From an uncultured Clostridia bacterium (GTDB lineage: Bacteria > Bacillota > Clostridia > TANB77 > CAG-508), in NCBI GenBank assembly GCA_934131055.1, contig CAKOZB010000022.1, positions 1 to 15,030 of the forward strand: a DNA stretch of 15,030 bases, in the 5' to 3' direction. The notes under the pieces are model-generated. The model made no database searches, was not told the DNA's origin, and saw nothing but the letters and a program-made list of their open reading frames with translations. A program made the translations under genes and the position numbers. The first letter of the stretch is position 1. Every line of letters begins with the position of its first letter. Positions 13,301-15,030 of this stretch are shown here, piece by piece.

Positions 13301-14900
13301 AACATTCAAATTCATCGATGACTTCACCTTTTTCATTCATCTTCATTATACCAATTTCGGTAATCTTCTCTGTTCTAAACGAAAGGCCTGTTGTCTCTAA
13401 GTCTAATACACAATATGTAGTGTGTAAATCTTGTCCCTTTGGGTTTGAAACAGATGGCACCTTATCTGGAACCAAGTACGCCTCGACTCCATAAAGTACC
13501 TTCATGTCTGGGTTATTTACTCCCAACATTTTGTGTGCATCTGGGAACGCTTGAACACTTCCATGGTCAGTAATTGCAATAGACTTCATTCCCCACTTCA
13601 TTGCACGTTTTATAAGGTTTTTAGCAGGAGTAATTCCATCCATCGTGCTCATCTGAGTATGCATATGAAGTTCCACTCTTTTAATCTTAGCATTATCAGT
13701 TCTTACAGCTTTCTTCTCTTCTGGCATTTCTACAATAGTATTTACCAAAACACCTAGCTGTTTTGCATATGGGTCAAACTGAGCAGTACCAGCAATTCTT
13801 ACTCTTGCAGCACTCTTTAATCTCTTCTTTAATTTATCCAATTTTTCTGGTGCAGAAAATACCTTACAATCGATTGTATTAGTTCCATCATAAACGCTAA
13901 ATATAACAAGTGACTTACCACTTTTTAGCTCTCTTACCTTTATTCCAAGATTGATGTCATCATCTTTTGCATCAAGCTCTACACTTAAAATTTGTCCTTC
14001 TAATATTACGTTTCCACTGTCTACGCCTATATCTTGAATCTTTATGATTGGATCACTTAAATTCAAACTTCTACCATAAATTAATGGTGTATCTTCTTCA
14101 GGTACAGCTACAGCCTCTGGAGCTTCTGGCATAGGTGGCATAGGAGCTTCTTGTGCAGGATTTTGAGCAGATTTATTGTATTGTTTCTTCTCTCCATATT
14201 GTCCTTTATTGTACTGACTCTTATTATATTGACCTTTGTTGTATTTGCTTTGTCCAGCATTTTTGCTAGCATATGGCTTTGCTTCTTGTTGTGGTTTTTC
14301 ACTGTGTTCGGCACTAGCTGTACCATTGTCCTTGGTCATTTCTAGTATTGCTTCTTTTTCTAATCTTTCTAGCCTTTCTTTATATTGAGTAACCGTATTT
14401 TCAGAAACCTTTTCTTCATATGTCATCGTATATTTTTTGCCATATATATTATAAATTAGCCCAGCAAAAACCTCATTAAATTTATTGCTCTCTAAAAACT
14501 CTTTTCCATTTAGAAAAAGAGTAACCTTTATATTGTTATTAACAATTTGAATCTCACTATTATTCAAAAAAGCTCTCGCAATAGGATGCTTGTACGAAAT
14601 ATACTTAACAATACTTTGCCATTCTTTTGCTATTTTTTCAGAAACATCGACTTCTTCCTCAAGCTCATATTTTATTGTAAGCTTAGCAGTTTGAATCTGA
14701 AAACGCCTTTCCATATACTTTTCTAGTTCTAAAACATCGTTAATATCAATTAATTTATTAGAAGCAATAAACACTTCTAATAAATTTTTCTTTTTATATA
14801 AATCAATTCCTATAACTCTTGCTGCATTAAGAACAAAACTGTTAGAGTTATAGTCTTTAAAAACCTCTTTAACAGTCTTTGAAGTTTTAACTTCATCCAT
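10353..14900 (-). CDS. polC: DNA polymerase III alpha subunit, PolC type
   Basis: A 1515-residue replicative DNA polymerase with built-in proofreading. Domain order: N-terminal region (1-190); a low-complexity linker (about 200-270) with YNKGQ/YNKSQ repeats and a Pro/Glu stretch; an OB-fold (about 285-392); the PHP domain from KRVELHMHTQMSTMDGI (408-423); an inserted DEDD 3'-5' exonuclease starting YCVLDLETTGL (496-506, with Asp500 and Glu502); PHP continuation; then the polymerase core. A zinc finger uses Cys985, Cys988, Cys1009 and Cys1012. The palm motif PDIDLNFSGEYQ holds the catalytic Asp1038 and Asp1040. The protein ends QMSLFA, with QMSLF (1510-1514) matching the C-terminal beta-clamp-binding motif, so the end is intact. 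The ATG at 14900 has a GGGGGA site about 12 bases upstream, a long spacing. Confidence 0.98.
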   Translation of the reverse strand: MDEVKTSKTVKEVFKDYNSNSFVLNAARVIGIDLYKKKNLLEVFIASNKLIDINDVLELEKYMERRFQIQTAKLTIKYELEEEVDVSEKIAKEWQSIVKYISYKHPIARAFLNNSEIQIVNNNIKVTLFLNGKEFLESNKFNEVFAGLIYNIYGKKYTMTYEEKVSENTVTQYKERLERLEKEAILEMTKDNGTASAEHSEKPQQEAKPYASKNAGQSKYNKGQYNKSQYNKGQYGEKKQYNKSAQNPAQEAPMPPMPEAPEAVAVPEEDTPLIYGRSLNLSDPIIKIQDIGVDSGNVILEGQILSVELDAKDDDINLGIKVRELKSGKSLVIFSVYDGTNTIDCKVFSAPEKLDKLKKRLKSAARVRIAGTAQFDPYAKQLGVLVNTIVEMPEEKKAVRTDNAKIKRVELHMHTQMSTMDGITPAKNLIKRAMKWGMKSIAITDHGSVQAFPDAHKMLGVNNPDMKVLYGVEAYLVPDKVPSVSNPKGQDLHTTYCVLDLETTGLSFRTEKITEIGIMKMNEKGEVIDEFECFVNPEKPIPQRVVEVTNITDDMVKDAETIDKVMPKVLEFVGDSVIVAHNADFDVGFLKYNAKQLGLSLDNTYLDTLRLAKDLFPDFKKYKLGIIADKLGIEVIVAHRALDDVDTTVKVFRVMLNMLEEKGAKTIEDIDKLAGENVNYKKLKSFHAIILATNYVGLRNLYKLISISHLDYIYKGRPMLLKSIYKQYSEGLILGSACEAGELYQAIENGKDDEEIEAIARDYDYLEIQPTGNNMFLVRNGVVPDVEGLRDINRKIVALGEKLDKLVVATCDVHFMDPEDEIYRRILEAGQGYADCDLQAPLYLRTTEEMLEEFSYLGEEKAYEVVVTNTNKIADMCEQISPISPEKCPPYINDCEKTIKDIAYNKAHELYGDPLPQIVEERLDKELTSIIKNGFSVMYIIAQKLVWKSNADGYIVGSRGSVGSSFVANMTGITEVNSLPPHYRCPNCKYSDFTDYGVKNGFDLPDKMCPKCGHRLAKDGLDIPFETFLGFNGDKEPDIDLNFSGEYQAKAHRYTEVIFGKGTTFKAGTVGTVAGKTAMGYVRKYNEERGIPINNSEVIRVAYGCTGIKRTTGQHPGGIIVVPKGREIYEFTPVQHPADDPTSDIITTHFDYHSIDQNLLKLDILGHDDPTMIRMLFDITGQDPTKVPLDDKETMSIFCSTKALGVTPEQIHSEVGSFGVPEFGTKFVRGMLVDTRPKTFDELIRISGLSHGTDVWLNNAQSLIEEGTIKLEDAICCRDDIMIYLIKEGLPPQKAFKIMEFVRKGKPSKDPEGWKGHEATMREYNIPEWYIGSCKKIKYMFPKAHAAAYVTNAFRIAWFKVHIPKAYYAAYFSIRADAFDSEIMCHGVERVKNKMKEIELAGKAATKKDQDTYGVLEIVLEMYERGLNFLPIDLYESDAVKFKVEVDGIRPPLNSIPGLGTVAAQGIQEARQEGEFMSIDDMKIRAKVGKSTIEMLEKAGCLDGMSQSNQMSLFA

Positions 14901-15030
14901 TTTTTTAATAAATCCCCCAATTTATTAATTTTTGTTGAAAACAACTATAATTTTTCTATATTAAATTGCACATCATTGATTGGAAAAGAATTAAATTTTG
15001 ACAAGGAAAATGAATTTTACAAGGCAAGGG
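14901..15030. other. Upstream region of polC, no gene assigned
   Basis: It carries the GGGGGA ribosome binding site of polC and AT-rich sequence. A minus-strand TAATAT with a weak TTTTCC 18 bases upstream could be a promoter, but the match is poor. A frame on the plus strand starting ATGAATTTT near 15010 is only a few codons before the edge. Whether an upstream gene ends here cannot be decided. Confidence 0.4.

Noticed and set aside
15000..15030. A plus-strand gene starting near 15010 (ATGAATTTT) at the right edge
   Set aside because: Only seven codons are visible, the AAGG before it is too close to the ATG, and no product can be inferred.

Overview
The window is an AT-rich stretch of a low-GC Gram-positive bacterium, most likely a Clostridia-type Bacillota. 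The main evidence is a full-length PolC (the Gram-positive replicative polymerase with an inserted exonuclease), an LCP-family cell-wall ligase, strong AGGAGG-type ribosome binding sites and consensus sigma-A-like promoters. Every gene I can support lies on the minus strand, so transcription runs from high to low coordinates. I cannot name a genus from sequence alone.

Right part (about 9.9-15.0 kb): polC (10353-14900) is followed by a small DUF1294 membrane protein (9944-10234) and a strong terminator (9901-9940). A REP-like palindromic repeat element (10258-10351) fills the gap between the two genes.

Middle (about 5.9-9.9 kb): a 377-bp non-coding stretch (9567-9943) holds four DnaA-box-like 9-mers within 66 bp. 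Next comes a 67-codon orphan gene with its own promoter and terminator. A housekeeping run starts from a good promoter: pfkA (phosphofructokinase), a second copy of the REP-like element (7768-7924), then argS (arginyl-tRNA synthetase). After argS an imperfect palindrome of about 117 bp precedes the next genes.

Left part (1-5.9 kb): surface-polysaccharide genes. A VanZ-like membrane domain is fused to an Alg14/PssD-type glycosyltransferase subunit (4882-5883). The Alg13/PssE-type partner (4394-4882) overlaps it by one base, and a terminator follows. From a separate promoter (4198-4226) runs a second operon: LCP ligase, initiating sugar-phosphate transferase, DUF4422 protein, GT4 glycosyltransferase, and the start of an EpsG-like polymerase cut by the window edge. 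Together these suggest a Wzy-type pathway: the phosphotransferase primes undecaprenyl phosphate, the PssD/PssE pair and the other transferases extend the unit, EpsG polymerises it and LCP attaches it to peptidoglycan. A flippase and further transferases would be expected beyond the left edge.

The most interesting observations are the two-locus REP-like repeat family with 62/61-bp periodicity, the VanZ-Alg14 fusion, the DnaA-box cluster away from any dnaA gene, and the long palindrome after argS. I see no defence system, phage or IS transposase.
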